From Chitinophagaceae bacterium 26-R-25 (GTDB lineage Bacteria; Bacteroidota; Bacteroidia; Chitinophagales; Chitinophagaceae), in contig JARWSJ010000001.1 in NCBI GenBank assembly GCA_029906195.1, positions 992,001-1,056,000 on the forward strand: 64,000 bases of DNA. The letters run 5' to 3'. A program made the translations under genes and the position numbers. Positions 33,044-42,045 of this stretch are shown here, in pieces (position 1 is the first letter of the stretch; each line of letters opens with the position of its first letter). Under the pieces are notes generated by a model that was given only the letters and a program-made list of their open reading frames with translations, was not told the origin of the DNA and ran no database searches.

Positions 33044-35200
33044 ATGAAAAAAGTGCTTCAATTTATGTTTAGTAAAAGAAGTTTGCCGTTTTTAATAGTG
33101 GTGTTAGCGGGCGCATTATTTATTGGTTTTCAGTCTCTGGGCACAAAGGGCCATAATCCTCCCACAAAGTATGAAAAGATCCTCCATAATGTAGGCGAAA
33201 TGCTGGACCAGGTTCACTACAGTCCGAAGGCAATTAATGATAGTTTTTCAAGGGAAGTTTTTAAGAAGTATTTAGTGGCGATTGACCCGGACAAAAACTT
33301 TTTCCTGCAATCTGACATCAATCAATTAAAAATGTACGAGACTAAACTGGATGATGAAATCCTGGGTGGTCCTGTGCAATTTGTGCCTGCCGTAGCTGAA
33401 ATATTTAAGAAAAGGGTTGCAGAGGCAGACTCTATTACTAAACTGCTGCTGTCAAAACCATTTGACTTCAAAGCAAACGAAGAAGTGGTACTGGATGCAG
33501 AAAAACTTGACTTTCCAAAAGATGATGCGGAAAGAAAAGATATGTGGCGCAAACGCCTGAAATATATGGTGCTTGAGCGCTACGTGGACATGCAGGACGC
33601 GCAGGAAAAAAACAAAGCGAACGATAAGGATAAAGCTGTGACTGTAAAAACAAACGAACAGCTGGAATCTGATGCAAGGGACCGTGTGCAAAAGATCATG
33701 AACAAAACCTTCGACAGGTATAAATTCAAATTTTCTGTGGACGATCAGTTCAATACTTATGTGAACACGATCACTACAACAATGGATCCACACACAAGCT
33801 TTTTCCCTCCGGTAGATAAAAGATATTTTGATGAGCAAATGAGTGGCCGTTTCTTTGGTATCGGTGCTTCTCTTCGTGAAGAAGATGGCGGTATTAAGGT
33901 AATGACACTCGTTACAGGTAGCCCGGCATGGAAATCCGGACAGGTTGCTGTTGGCGATATTATTGCGAAAGTGGCACAGGGAAATGGTGAAGCTGTTGAC
34001 CTGACTGGTTATGCTGTTGAAGATGCCGTTAAACTCATCAGGGGTGATAAAGGAACTGAAGTAAAGCTTACGTTGAAAAAAACTGACGGAAGCATGAAAG
34101 TTATTTCTCTTATCCGTGATGAAATTGTACAGGATGAAACTTTTGCAAGAAGCACGATTGTAGATAATGGTAAATCTAAAGTTGGTTACATCTACCTGCC
34201 TGAGTTTTACGCAGACTTCGATAACCCTAAAGGTGCCCGTTGTTCTGCAGACGTTGCAAAAGAACTGATCAAATTGAAAGAACAAAACGTAGATGGCGTG
34301 GTGCTTGATCTTCGTAACAATGGCGGTGGTTCATTGTTTGACGTTGTTCAGATGGTTGGTTTGTTCATTGAAGATGGTCCTGTTGTACAAGTGAAAGACA
34401 GAGATGGTAAGCCAAGCATTTTGCGTGATCGCGATAAAAACATTTTGTATGATGGTCCGTTGGCGGTAATGGTAAATGAATTCAGTGCTTCGGCATCTGA
34501 GATCTTTGCTGCTGCTATACAGGATTATCATCGTGGAGTGATTATTGGCAGCACATCTACTTATGGTAAAGGAACCGTTCAGCGTAATATCGGTTTGGAC
34601 AAAGAAACGGGCATGTTCTCTTCCAATAGTGAGCTGGGAACAATTAAACTGACTTTGCAGAAATTTTATCGCATCAATGGCGGTTCTACACAGTTGAAAG
34701 GCGTAAGCTCTGATGTGGTATTGCCTGATGTATTTGAATATTCCAAACTTCGTGAAAAGGATGATCCTGATGCTTTGCCTTGGGACGAAATTCAAAAAGC
34801 AGATTACAATACATGGAAACCGGGCTTTGATATGAACATTGTTTATAACAACAGCAACGGCCGCGTAAACAGCAATCCTGCATTCACTGAAATTAAAACG
34901 GACACCAAATGGCTGGCTGATCAAAATGATAAAGTGTATTCTTTGAACATTGATAAGTTCAGAGAAGAAAAAAAGAATATCAGCACTACTGTTAAGAAGC
35001 TTGAAGCTTTGAATAAATTGCCGAAAGAGCTTGATGTAGTTACGCTTCCTCAGGATGCAAACAGATATGCAAATGACAAGGATCGCCAGGATCGTTTCAA
35101 ACAATGGCAAAAGTCTTTGAAGAATGACATCTACCTGAATGAGGCGGTGAACGTGGTGAATGATATGGTGGTGCAGAGGAACTTAGCGAAAGCGAAGTAG
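33044..35200 (+). CDS. Carboxy-terminal processing protease, S41 family (Prc/Tsp-like)
   Basis: 718 residues. An N-terminal signal anchor (about 10-28), a helical N-domain, then a PDZ domain (about 260-340: GIGASLREEDGGIKVMTLVTGSPAWKSGQVAVGDII) are followed by the serine protease core: VVLDLRNNGGGSLFDVVQM, catalytic Ser in VNEFSASASEI, and catalytic Lys in STYGKGTVQ. The C-terminal 180 residues match the extra domain of the large Prc/Tsp proteases (about 680 residues in E. coli). It probably trims or degrades periplasmic proteins from their C-termini. Start ATG 33044; TAG stop followed at once by an AATTGAAA arm. Confidence 0.94.
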   Translation: MKKVLQFMFSKRSLPFLIVVLAGALFIGFQSLGTKGHNPPTKYEKILHNVGEMLDQVHYSPKAINDSFSREVFKKYLVAIDPDKNFFLQSDINQLKMYETKLDDEILGGPVQFVPAVAEIFKKRVAEADSITKLLLSKPFDFKANEEVVLDAEKLDFPKDDAERKDMWRKRLKYMVLERYVDMQDAQEKNKANDKDKAVTVKTNEQLESDARDRVQKIMNKTFDRYKFKFSVDDQFNTYVNTITTTMDPHTSFFPPVDKRYFDEQMSGRFFGIGASLREEDGGIKVMTLVTGSPAWKSGQVAVGDIIAKVAQGNGEAVDLTGYAVEDAVKLIRGDKGTEVKLTLKKTDGSMKVISLIRDEIVQDETFARSTIVDNGKSKVGYIYLPEFYADFDNPKGARCSADVAKELIKLKEQNVDGVVLDLRNNGGGSLFDVVQMVGLFIEDGPVVQVKDRDGKPSILRDRDKNILYDGPLAVMVNEFSASASEIFAAAIQDYHRGVIIGSTSTYGKGTVQRNIGLDKETGMFSSNSELGTIKLTLQKFYRINGGSTQLKGVSSDVVLPDVFEYSKLREKDDPDALPWDEIQKADYNTWKPGFDMNIVYNNSNGRVNSNPAFTEIKTDTKWLADQNDKVYSLNIDKFREEKKNISTTVKKLEALNKLPKELDVVTLPQDANRYANDKDRQDRFKQWQKSLKNDIYLNEAVNVVNDMVVQRNLAKAK

Positions 35201-35207
35201 AGGGAGT

Positions 35208-35350
35208 GGAAAATTGAAAGTTGAAAATTGAAAATGGGGCTTTGGCGCCAGTTTTTCTAAATAAAAAAGCAGCACAATCGTGCTGCTTTTTTATTTAGAG
35301 ATGCGGATATAGAATCACATTTTCAACTTTCAATTTTCAATTTTCAATTA
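35208..35350. repeat. AATTGAAA-type inverted-repeat element containing a terminator
   Basis: Left arm 35208-35235 (GAAAATTGAAAGTTGAAAA) and right arm 35318-35350 (TTTTCAACTTTCAATTTTC), with a perfect transcription terminator nested in the loop. The right arm reaches the stop of the convergent DinB gene. Confidence 0.8.
35257..35298. terminator. Bidirectional terminator between S41 protease and DinB genes
   Basis: Perfect 18-bp stem at 35257-35274 / 35281-35298 (core AAAAAAGCAGCA / TGCTGCTTTTTT) with a six-base loop. It has A-runs and T-runs on both sides, so it can end both convergent transcripts. Confidence 0.9.
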
Positions 35351-35860
35351 CCCCAGGTATCTCTCCTTTAAGATCCCAATGTGATGCTGCACGTGGCCGG
35401 CGCACATGAAGCCAAGGGCAGTAACGTTGAGGAGGTTATTATTAGCAGTTCCGCTTAAAAGCCATTGTTCTTTTGTAAAAGAATTAAACATGGCAATGTT
35501 TGCCTTCCTGAGGTGTTTGAATTCCTCAATCATGTCCTTCCATTTTCTTTGATCGACGGGTGTGTTGTCGCCCCATACGTTTTCGTCGAAGCCAGAGAGG
35601 TTCACACCCTCGTTTTTAGAGAACCGAAGCGCTCTGTATGCAAAAACACGTTCTGTATCTATCACATGTTGTAAAACCTGCTTGATTGTCCATTTGCCTT
35701 CGCCGTAAGCATAGTTGATCTTCTTTCGGGGAATACGTTTCAGCAGTTTAAGAAATGAGTTCAAATTATTATCAAGCGCTTCCATTGCATCATCTTCTTT
35801 CACCACATCGATATAGCGTTTGAAATACTCGGCAGATACGACGTTTGTTTTTGTGGACAT
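35348..35860 (-). CDS. DinB-family protein (DinB_2-like)
   Basis: 170 residues in a four-helix bundle pattern. The candidate metal-binding His residues of the DinB/YfiT fold are visible: QVLQHVIDTERVFAYRALRF and, near the C-terminus, AGHVQHHIGILKERY. The early YAYGEGKWTIKQVLQH is typical of the DinB_2 group. These proteins are often thiol-dependent transferases or of unknown role. The start ATG at 35860 is followed by a normal sequence; the stop TAA joins an AATTGAAA arm. Confidence 0.88.
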   Translation of the reverse strand: MSTKTNVVSAEYFKRYIDVVKEDDAMEALDNNLNSFLKLLKRIPRKKINYAYGEGKWTIKQVLQHVIDTERVFAYRALRFSKNEGVNLSGFDENVWGDNTPVDQRKWKDMIEEFKHLRKANIAMFNSFTKEQWLLSGTANNNLLNVTALGFMCAGHVQHHIGILKERYLG

Positions 35861-35881
35861 AGTGGTTGGGTTTGCTTAAAG

Positions 35882-36057
35882 ATAATTAAGAATTAGGAAT
35901 TAGGAATTAGGAATTAAGAATTAAGAATTAAGAATTAAGAATTGACAAGTGCGACTCTCTACCAATGACTTCTTGGTTCCATCGCAAGATTGCAGGGGAT
36001 GGTTAGGAACAGCACATAATGAATTCTTAATTCTTAATTTTTAATTCCTAATTCCAA
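35882..36057. repeat. GAATTAGGAATTAAG inverted-repeat element
   Basis: The left arm 35882-35943 has about eight copies of a 7-base unit (AATTAGG / AATTAAG); the right arm 36018-36057 is its inverse (TTAATTCTTAATTTTTAATTC). The loop of about 74 bases is unrelated. It is the clearest example of the simple-repeat design in the window. Confidence 0.85.
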
Positions 36058-36075
36058 TATATAAAAATCCTTGAT

Positions 36076-36083
36076 TATATTTG
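36076..36083 (+). promoter_or_regulatory. Candidate -7 promoter element of the GMC oxidoreductase gene
   Basis: TATATTTG matches TAnnTTTG, 48 bases before the ATG. Confidence 0.35.
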
Positions 36084-36131
36084 AGAAGCAGGCTACGCCT
36101 GCAATAACCAACACCTATAAACGCAAATTGA

Positions 36132-37598
36132 ATGGGCGCGACCAAAACAACTTACGATCTGATTGTTACGGGAACGGGTTTTGCTTCAACCTTCTTTCTA
36201 AAAAAATATCTCGAAAAAAGCGGTCCTGATAAAAAAGTACTTGTTATTGAACGTGGGCAGCTTTTTCCTTATACCGACAGGATTGCTTATGCACAGGGAA
36301 AGAATCCCGTGTATCTCGATAAAATGGAATCGCACGATGATTCGTTTATCAATACCAACAAGGTTAAGCCCTGGTTATTTGATGTAAACTTTGGTGGTAG
36401 CAGCAATTGCTGGTGGGGATGCACGCCCCGCTTTATGCCAAATGATTTTGCGATGAAAACATTGTATGGTCAGGCGATTGATTGGCCAATTACCTACAAT
36501 GATCTTGAACCATATTATTGCGAAGCAGAAAGCATTATTAACATTGCGGGGCCTGAACATACACCGTTTCCTAAAAGCCAACCATATCCATTGCCGGCCC
36601 ATGCATTGAGTACCGTTGATTTGAAAATGCAGAAGGCATACGGCAATACGCAATGGGTGAGCCAACCAGCCGCAAGAGCAAGCAAGGTATTGAGTACACG
36701 CAATGCTTGTTGCAGTTCTTACTCTTGTAATCTGTGTCCTGCAAACGCAAAGTTTACTATTGAAAACGGTTTGCGTAATACCGTGTACACCGATCCCCGT
36801 GTGGAACTGAAAGAAGGATTGCAAGTATATAAAGTGGAGTTTGCGGGCAACGTAGCAAAGGGTGTTGTGTGTGTGGACAGGCTGCATCCTGATTTAAATA
36901 ATCCGGAAGTATTTGAAGGAAATATTATAGCGCTTGGCGCAAATGCAATTTTCAATCCTCATATCTTATTAAGCAGTGGTGACAAGAATCCTTTTGTAGG
37001 AAAGGGTTTGAGTGAACAGTGTGGTTTCTTTACAGATATTCATATTGGCATGTCGAATGTAGGTGGCGGTTCATCTATTTCAGCAAACGGCTATATGCAA
37101 TACGATGGCGACTTTAGAAAGAACGGGTCATCCGTTCTTATTGAGAATCACAACCAGGCATTTGTGAGAAATGAGAAAGGGAAGTGGCGCCACATGGCAA
37201 GATTCAAGTTTGTGTTGGAGAGTATTCCTGATCTTACGAACAATGTGGTAAAGCTCAGCGACAATCCACTGAAGCCGCTTGTAGAGTACAAAGAGCTGAA
37301 TGACTATGTGATCAGTGGCAGAAAAAGAATTGAAGATGAAATGCACAAAATATTTGCGCCGCTTGATATTGAGGAAGTGTTGGTAGACAAAGCATATACA
37401 GATACAGAATGTCACGTGCTTTCATCTGCAAGAATGGGCAAGGATGCATCTGAAAGTGTGGTGGACAAACACATGATCCATCATCAATACAGAAACTTGT
37501 TTGTGCTTGGCGGCAGCTCATTTCCAACCATTTCAGCAGCTAATCCGACACTCACCATTTCCGCGTTGTCGTTGATGTCGGCGGATAAGAATTTTTAG
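36132..37598 (+). CDS. GMC-family FAD oxidoreductase with candidate Fe-S cysteines
   Basis: 488 residues. The N-terminal dinucleotide fold is LIVTGTGFASTFFLKKYLEK...VLVIERG; the FAD/active-site region is VNFGGSSNCWWGCTPRF; the C-terminal GMC motifs are CHVLSSARMGKDASESVVD and NPTLTISAL. Cysteines C193, C194, C199 and C202 (ACCSSYSCNLCP) recall the 3Fe-4S site of bacterial FAD glucose dehydrogenase. There is no signal peptide. The next gene encodes a small Tat-signal protein, as in dehydrogenases whose catalytic subunit is exported together with a Tat-bearing small subunit. It likely oxidises a sugar or alcohol in the periplasm; the substrate cannot be read from sequence. Confidence 0.85.
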   Translation: MGATKTTYDLIVTGTGFASTFFLKKYLEKSGPDKKVLVIERGQLFPYTDRIAYAQGKNPVYLDKMESHDDSFINTNKVKPWLFDVNFGGSSNCWWGCTPRFMPNDFAMKTLYGQAIDWPITYNDLEPYYCEAESIINIAGPEHTPFPKSQPYPLPAHALSTVDLKMQKAYGNTQWVSQPAARASKVLSTRNACCSSYSCNLCPANAKFTIENGLRNTVYTDPRVELKEGLQVYKVEFAGNVAKGVVCVDRLHPDLNNPEVFEGNIIALGANAIFNPHILLSSGDKNPFVGKGLSEQCGFFTDIHIGMSNVGGGSSISANGYMQYDGDFRKNGSSVLIENHNQAFVRNEKGKWRHMARFKFVLESIPDLTNNVVKLSDNPLKPLVEYKELNDYVISGRKRIEDEMHKIFAPLDIEEVLVDKAYTDTECHVLSSARMGKDASESVVDKHMIHHQYRNLFVLGGSSFPTISAANPTLTISALSLMSADKNF

Positions 37599-37601
37599 AA
37601 G

Positions 37602-37728
37602 AAGTTGTTAGTTGATGGTTGTTAGTTGTTGGTAAGTATGATTACACTGTCAGGCTGAGCTTGTCGAAGCCTAAACAATCGGAAATTCTTAATTCTTAAT
37701 TTCTAATTCCTAATTCCTAATTCCTCAG
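37602..37728. repeat. Mixed repeat block between the GMC gene and its small partner
   Basis: A TTGTTAGTTG-type arm (37602-37632), a TCAGGCTGAGCTTGTCGAAG sequence (37650-37672) and a TTCTTAATTCC-type arm (37687-37728). The two arms are of different families and not complementary, so this looks like the remains of two elements. Confidence 0.65.
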
Positions 37729-37731
37729 TAT

Positions 37732-38175
37732 ATGGCAAGTCGAAGAAAATTTTTAAAATTAACTGCAGGCGGCATTCTCGCACTGGGAGCTGGTTATGTG
37801 GGTGTAAAGAGTTTTTCTCCGTTTAGGAAAGTAATCATTGATATACTGTACGAAGACTTGAAGGGTCTGAAAATAAAACAAGGCGATATTGAAAAGTTTG
37901 CTGATAAAGCGGCGGAGGTAAACCCGTGGCATTTTAATGCAAAGAAGCAAAAACTGATGGCCGCATACGGCCCGATCAAATGGATGCCACTGCCTTTCAA
38001 GAAAGAATACAAACTGTACAGAGATGATGTCGTTTCCCGCTTTCTGTTGTCCACCGATTTCTTTACAAACAAAATGGACGAAAGCAAAGAGATTGCTTAC
38101 ATGGGCGCCATCTGGGGACCTTACAGCACGCCGTGTTTGAATCCGTTTAGTTCGATGTTTTACAATGCCGCATAG
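37732..38175 (+). CDS. Tat-exported small protein, probable partner of the GMC oxidoreductase
   Basis: 147 residues. The N-terminus MASRRKFLKLTAGGILALGAG is a twin-arginine signal (SRRKFLK, hydrophobic stretch). The rest is about 115 residues with DILYEDLKGLKIKQGDIEKFADKA and a C-terminal GAIWGPYSTPCLNPFSSMF. Placement right after a GMC oxidoreductase that lacks a signal suggests a gluconate-2-dehydrogenase-subunit-3-like or FAD-GDH gamma-like chaperone subunit that carries the folded enzyme through the Tat pore. The assignment is by context; I cannot see a diagnostic family motif. Confidence 0.65.
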   Translation: MASRRKFLKLTAGGILALGAGYVGVKSFSPFRKVIIDILYEDLKGLKIKQGDIEKFADKAAEVNPWHFNAKKQKLMAAYGPIKWMPLPFKKEYKLYRDDVVSRFLLSTDFFTNKMDESKEIAYMGAIWGPYSTPCLNPFSSMFYNAA

Positions 38176-38179
38176 GAGT

Positions 38180-38274
38180 AGTTGAAAATTGAAAGTGGAA
38201 AATTGAAAATGGTATGTGTATTGCATCCAGTGACTTCGACTAACTTTAAATTTTCAATTTTCAACTTTCAATTG
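38180..38274. repeat. AATTGAAA-type inverted-repeat element between convergent genes
   Basis: Left arm 38180-38211 (GTTGAAAATTGAAAGTGG) and right arm 38247-38274 (TTTAAATTTTCAATTTTC). The right arm touches the stop of the barrel protein gene. Confidence 0.8.
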
Positions 38275-39465
38275 TTAAAACGCTTCTCCGAAATCAACAT
38301 AAAAACCTCTCACCCCATGTGGACCAAAGCCGCAGTCGATGCGAAGGTTGGTGTTGTTCTTAGTATCTACTCGAATACGTAAACCGCCACCGTAAGAAAG
38401 CCAGAAGCCGCTTGGTTTTAGATGGCCGTAATAATCCGCAACACGCCCGGTGCCTATCCAGCCGGCAATGCCAAAGATGTTCCAGACGGGCATGCGATAT
38501 TCCACCTGGGCATCTACAAGCACTTTATCGCGAATGGCGCCTTCATAGTAACCACGCATTTTTTTGTCGCCACCCATTTTTGCCAATTCAAAAAATGGAA
38601 CAGTGCCTGATGTGAAAGTCGTTGTTGCCTGCGCCGCAATAATATGTCTTAGCCAGGGATTGAAATAGGTGCGTCCATCCAATTCAAACTTTATGAATTG
38701 ATACTTGCTGCCCATCCACGGCTCATAAAAGAGAATGTCTGTTAGAATGAAATGGCCATTGTATGGATTATAACGATTGTCGCGGCTGTCATAAGCCATA
38801 GAAAACCCAGCGCCTATACAGGTTCCACCCTCAGTGCCGGGTATGTTGTTCTTAACGAGATAGCCAGTGCTATCAACCTCTATTTTAAAATAATCAGCCA
38901 GATCAAGTGCCGCACCGAAGTATAGATTTTTTGCAATGAGCCGCATTGGATTGGTAACAAATTTTATACGATCTACAGAAACTTCTTCCTCATTATCCCT
39001 GCTTACATCATTGCCAATGCCGTAAATATATTCGGGTGTTCGTTTGTAATTGATGTAGCTTATAATGAGCCATCTGTTTTTATCGAAACTAAGATCGTTT
39101 GCTATCGATGCATTGATTCGCCCCTTTGTTGAATAGGAGACAACACCAGAAATTCTTGAAGGCTTAGAGATGGTGTCTTTCTTTGAAAGGTTAAAAAGAT
39201 TAAACTTCGCAAGGCCAAGTGTAGTGCCCGCTTCGGTGCTATAAGAGGCTAGAGGGACAGGGATTATTTTAAATAGTTTCTCTGCCTTCTGATTGAATTT
39301 ATCAAACTTGGAAGAATCTTTTTTTACTGTGTCAGCCGGTGCTGTTGTGCTGTCTTTCGAAACAATAGTAGTGTCCTGCGCCATGCTGGTAAAATAAGAT
39401 AATAGCATTAGCGCCATGAGATGAATAGAATAAGGAAAAATATTTTTACATAGCCTGCATAGCAT
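38275..39465 (-). CDS. BamA/TamA-family outer membrane beta-barrel protein (no POTRA)
   Basis: 396 residues. A signal peptide ends near SYFTSMAQ (the start may be the later Met at 39417). The C-terminal half matches the bacterial surface antigen (Omp85) barrel: FSMAYDSRDNRYNPYNGHFI, then MGGDKKMRGYYEGAIRDKVLVDAQVEYRMPV with the conserved RG(Y/F) of Omp85 loop 6. No POTRA repeats precede the barrel, only a short region with Ser/Thr/Lys-rich sequence. It is probably an outer membrane protein of unknown transport or assembly role, last in a minus-strand run with another related barrel. Confidence 0.85.
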   Translation of the reverse strand: MLCRLCKNIFPYSIHLMALMLLSYFTSMAQDTTIVSKDSTTAPADTVKKDSSKFDKFNQKAEKLFKIIPVPLASYSTEAGTTLGLAKFNLFNLSKKDTISKPSRISGVVSYSTKGRINASIANDLSFDKNRWLIISYINYKRTPEYIYGIGNDVSRDNEEEVSVDRIKFVTNPMRLIAKNLYFGAALDLADYFKIEVDSTGYLVKNNIPGTEGGTCIGAGFSMAYDSRDNRYNPYNGHFILTDILFYEPWMGSKYQFIKFELDGRTYFNPWLRHIIAAQATTTFTSGTVPFFELAKMGGDKKMRGYYEGAIRDKVLVDAQVEYRMPVWNIFGIAGWIGTGRVADYYGHLKPSGFWLSYGGGLRIRVDTKNNTNLRIDCGFGPHGVRGFYVDFGEAF

Positions 39466-39529
39466 AAATATTCTTCAGGGTTAATCGAATGTATTGGGTA
39501 ATGAGTTGTGAGTATTGAGTAAACGCTAC

Positions 39530-39590
39530 GCTTCACTTTTAACCTTCCATTTCATTTTCAACTTTCAACTTTCAATTTTCAATTATTTCA
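39530..39590. repeat. Single AATTGAAA-type arm
   Basis: Tandem TTTTCAACTTTCAATTTTC copies end at the stop of the next barrel gene. No matching left arm was seen nearby, so this is half an element. Confidence 0.6.
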
Positions 39591-40758
39591 GCCAATTGCT
39601 TCCAAACACTATATAATACGCCCAGTCAGAATTACTGAACGCAACATCCACGCCCATTCTTAATCCGAACTTTCTTGCCATTAAATATCGGAAGCCGGTG
39701 CCATAACTGTACACTAATGTTGAACTGCCAAAATCTTTCCATTCGTCAAAAGCCTTGCCCGTACCACCATACAACATAATGCTCCATCGTTTATAAAAAT
39801 CCCAACGTGCTTCCAGTTCGGTGAGCAGATCGGCATTGCCCTGGTATCTTGCGGTTGGAACACCGCGCATGTCAATGTAAGGCTTCAGGTAAAAAGGCTG
39901 GTCACCAAAGGACTGCTGGCCATCTACGCGCCAGCCGCCAACCAGTTTTTTAGAAATGGTTTTGTAAGCATACATATAGTAGTTCAAATGCCAGAAGTCG
40001 TAATCACTGCCGAAAATGTTATCAGATCTTATGGCATCAAAATGAACTTTAAAACCCTTGTTAGGCGTAAAGGTATTGTCTCTGTTATCCAATTCTACTA
40101 CGGCTCCCAGCTGACTGACTATGCTGGAATATTCCTTTTGCGTTACAAAATCCGGTGGCAACATATGGTTCCCGGTGTACTCTACATCTGTTTTGAGAAA
40201 AAGATATTTTAAACCTGCATACCAATGCGAGAAGCCGATTCTTTTAGTGGCTTGCAATAAAACGGGGATTGTCTTCATGTTAAACGCAAATTCTTTTTCA
40301 CCAACGTCAGGCAGCGTTCGATAGAAAGACATGTTTATATTACCATATGCACCGAAAGCAAGGTATTTGATCCGGCTTTTAATAATTGTTCCGGAACGGA
40401 AAGCTCCGGCGAGCCATGTGTTGTTGACAGTATAAAATGCCAGGCCACCAGTAATTGACGGCGCTACCGGTGTTATTACACGCTTGCCATTGATAGAATC
40501 GATATAAGGCGTTTGTTTTTTTATAAACACAGGAGCAACACCTCCACCAAAGCCTCCTATAGCAGGCTCTGTGATGATTATAGGGATGGGTATGAAACCA
40601 TTTGCGTCGATCAGGTAATCACTTACATCAAATGCACCGTCGAGCGAATCTTTTGTGGAGATTTGTTTTTTGTTATGCTGCGCATGCAGCGCCACACAAA
40701 TAAATGTGAAGAAGACTAAACAAAATATTTTCCTGGTATAAACTGTACTTCGCATCAA
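39583..40758 (-). CDS. Second BamA/TamA-like outer membrane barrel protein
   Basis: 391 residues with a signal peptide (cut near CVALHAQ). The pattern GGGVAPVFIKK (28-90 region), VVELDNRDNTFTPNKGFKVHF and YKRWSIMLYGGTGKAFDEWKDF...YSYGTGFRYLMARKFGLRMGVDVAFS is that of Omp85-like barrels without POTRA domains. The C-terminus ends FGSNWLK. It lies upstream of the related gene at 38275-39465 on the same strand and may be a diverged duplicate. Its function is unknown. Confidence 0.8.
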   Translation of the reverse strand: MMRSTVYTRKIFCLVFFTFICVALHAQHNKKQISTKDSLDGAFDVSDYLIDANGFIPIPIIITEPAIGGFGGGVAPVFIKKQTPYIDSINGKRVITPVAPSITGGLAFYTVNNTWLAGAFRSGTIIKSRIKYLAFGAYGNINMSFYRTLPDVGEKEFAFNMKTIPVLLQATKRIGFSHWYAGLKYLFLKTDVEYTGNHMLPPDFVTQKEYSSIVSQLGAVVELDNRDNTFTPNKGFKVHFDAIRSDNIFGSDYDFWHLNYYMYAYKTISKKLVGGWRVDGQQSFGDQPFYLKPYIDMRGVPTARYQGNADLLTELEARWDFYKRWSIMLYGGTGKAFDEWKDFGSSTLVYSYGTGFRYLMARKFGLRMGVDVAFSNSDWAYYIVFGSNWLK

Positions 40759-40802
40759 GGTTCTGTTTTTTCTGATAGTTGAATGTGGTCAGAGAACATA
40801 TT

Positions 40803-41846
40803 CTAATCGTGTCTTTTAAATAATCTGAATCTATAGTTAGCCGAAAGCAGCAATGACGAGCGTCCACCCAGAAAGCCAACTTCTGTTCTTACCTGCCAGG
40901 AGTGACTAAATTGAAATTGACCACCTACACACATGCTCCAGTCAGATGTTGGTCTTTTGTTGAGCGAGTAGTGGACGATGACGTCTTTGTCGCCTCCATT
41001 GTTTATTTTATTGATGACGGCTTGCGCCAGTTGTTTCATTACAATTTTTTGAGCAGGAGTGAGGTTCTGGTACCAACCTGCTGTTTCGTTTACAATGCTT
41101 TCCATGTCAGATAGAGACGCATCTGTTTTCAGGTCGGCAAGATTGATAGTGCCTTCTGTTGTTCTGTTAATAAAAAAACCTTGCGCGCCTACCCATACGG
41201 CAATGCTTCTATAGGGTTTATCTTTCATCAGAAAGTTTTTCCCCAGGCGGGCATCAATCATGTTGGCACTTATGGTGCCGGAAATTTTGTCCATGTGCGT
41301 CCATGTGTGATTGAAATCAATAATGCTTATGAACCCGTGATAGCCGGCCGCAAACGTTGTTCCCAATCCAAATGTGTTGCCATGGAACTTTGCATTGGTG
41401 TTCATTACAAATGGCTCTACAATAGAAACATTTGTTTGCGCCGTGCTAAAACCACCAATGGCATACAGATCCAGAAACGGCAATATCCATACATCGGGCC
41501 TTACGGTTACAGATTGTGTTTTCGCAACAACGTCACCAAACTTTATAAACTCCAGCGGCACTGGTTCCATGTCGTTAAATCCAACTTTTAAATCGCTTAT
41601 CAGCACTTTTTGTTTGGCAAAAAGTGTGTTTAACATTATGCCACTGTTGTATGGCAAATCAAAACCTTTGCCTGAAGCCTTTTTACCCAGTATTGGCAGC
41701 GTCCATTTGTAATCAGAGTTTTTAATACTATCCACATATGCCTGCTGTTTGGGGCCGTATTTAGTACCGGCTCCGGCTTGCGCCAACACGCTGTTTGCCT
41801 GTATCGAAACAGCAACAATACATAAACCGGTAAGCAATTTTTTCAT
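40803..41846 (-). CDS. Predicted outer membrane protein of unknown function
   Basis: 347 residues with a signal peptide (MKKLLTGLCIVAVSIQANSVLA). Alternating hydrophobic segments and the aromatic C-terminus LLLSANYRFRLFKRHD suggest a beta barrel. I do not recognise a named family. Context: between an arylsulfatase gene and two Omp85-like barrel genes on the same strand, with gaps of 44 and 199 bases, so co-transcription is plausible with the barrels at least. Confidence 0.7.
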   Translation of the reverse strand: MKKLLTGLCIVAVSIQANSVLAQAGAGTKYGPKQQAYVDSIKNSDYKWTLPILGKKASGKGFDLPYNSGIMLNTLFAKQKVLISDLKVGFNDMEPVPLEFIKFGDVVAKTQSVTVRPDVWILPFLDLYAIGGFSTAQTNVSIVEPFVMNTNAKFHGNTFGLGTTFAAGYHGFISIIDFNHTWTHMDKISGTISANMIDARLGKNFLMKDKPYRSIAVWVGAQGFFINRTTEGTINLADLKTDASLSDMESIVNETAGWYQNLTPAQKIVMKQLAQAVINKINNGGDKDVIVHYSLNKRPTSDWSMCVGGQFQFSHSWQVRTEVGFLGGRSSLLLSANYRFRLFKRHD

Positions 41847-42045
41847 TGTGTAATATGGTTTTATAGCGTAGGGTCTGTTGGCTTACATGCCTATGCTTTG
41901 TCGAAAGCAAGTGGCTGCCGGGGCTGTATATATTGTGTTATCGAAAGGGTACGTTGTTTGAACAAACAGATAGCACCATGAGTACATCACAATGCTATCT
42001 GCCCGCTTCATTTATTTCTAATTCCTAATGCCTAATTCCTAGTTT

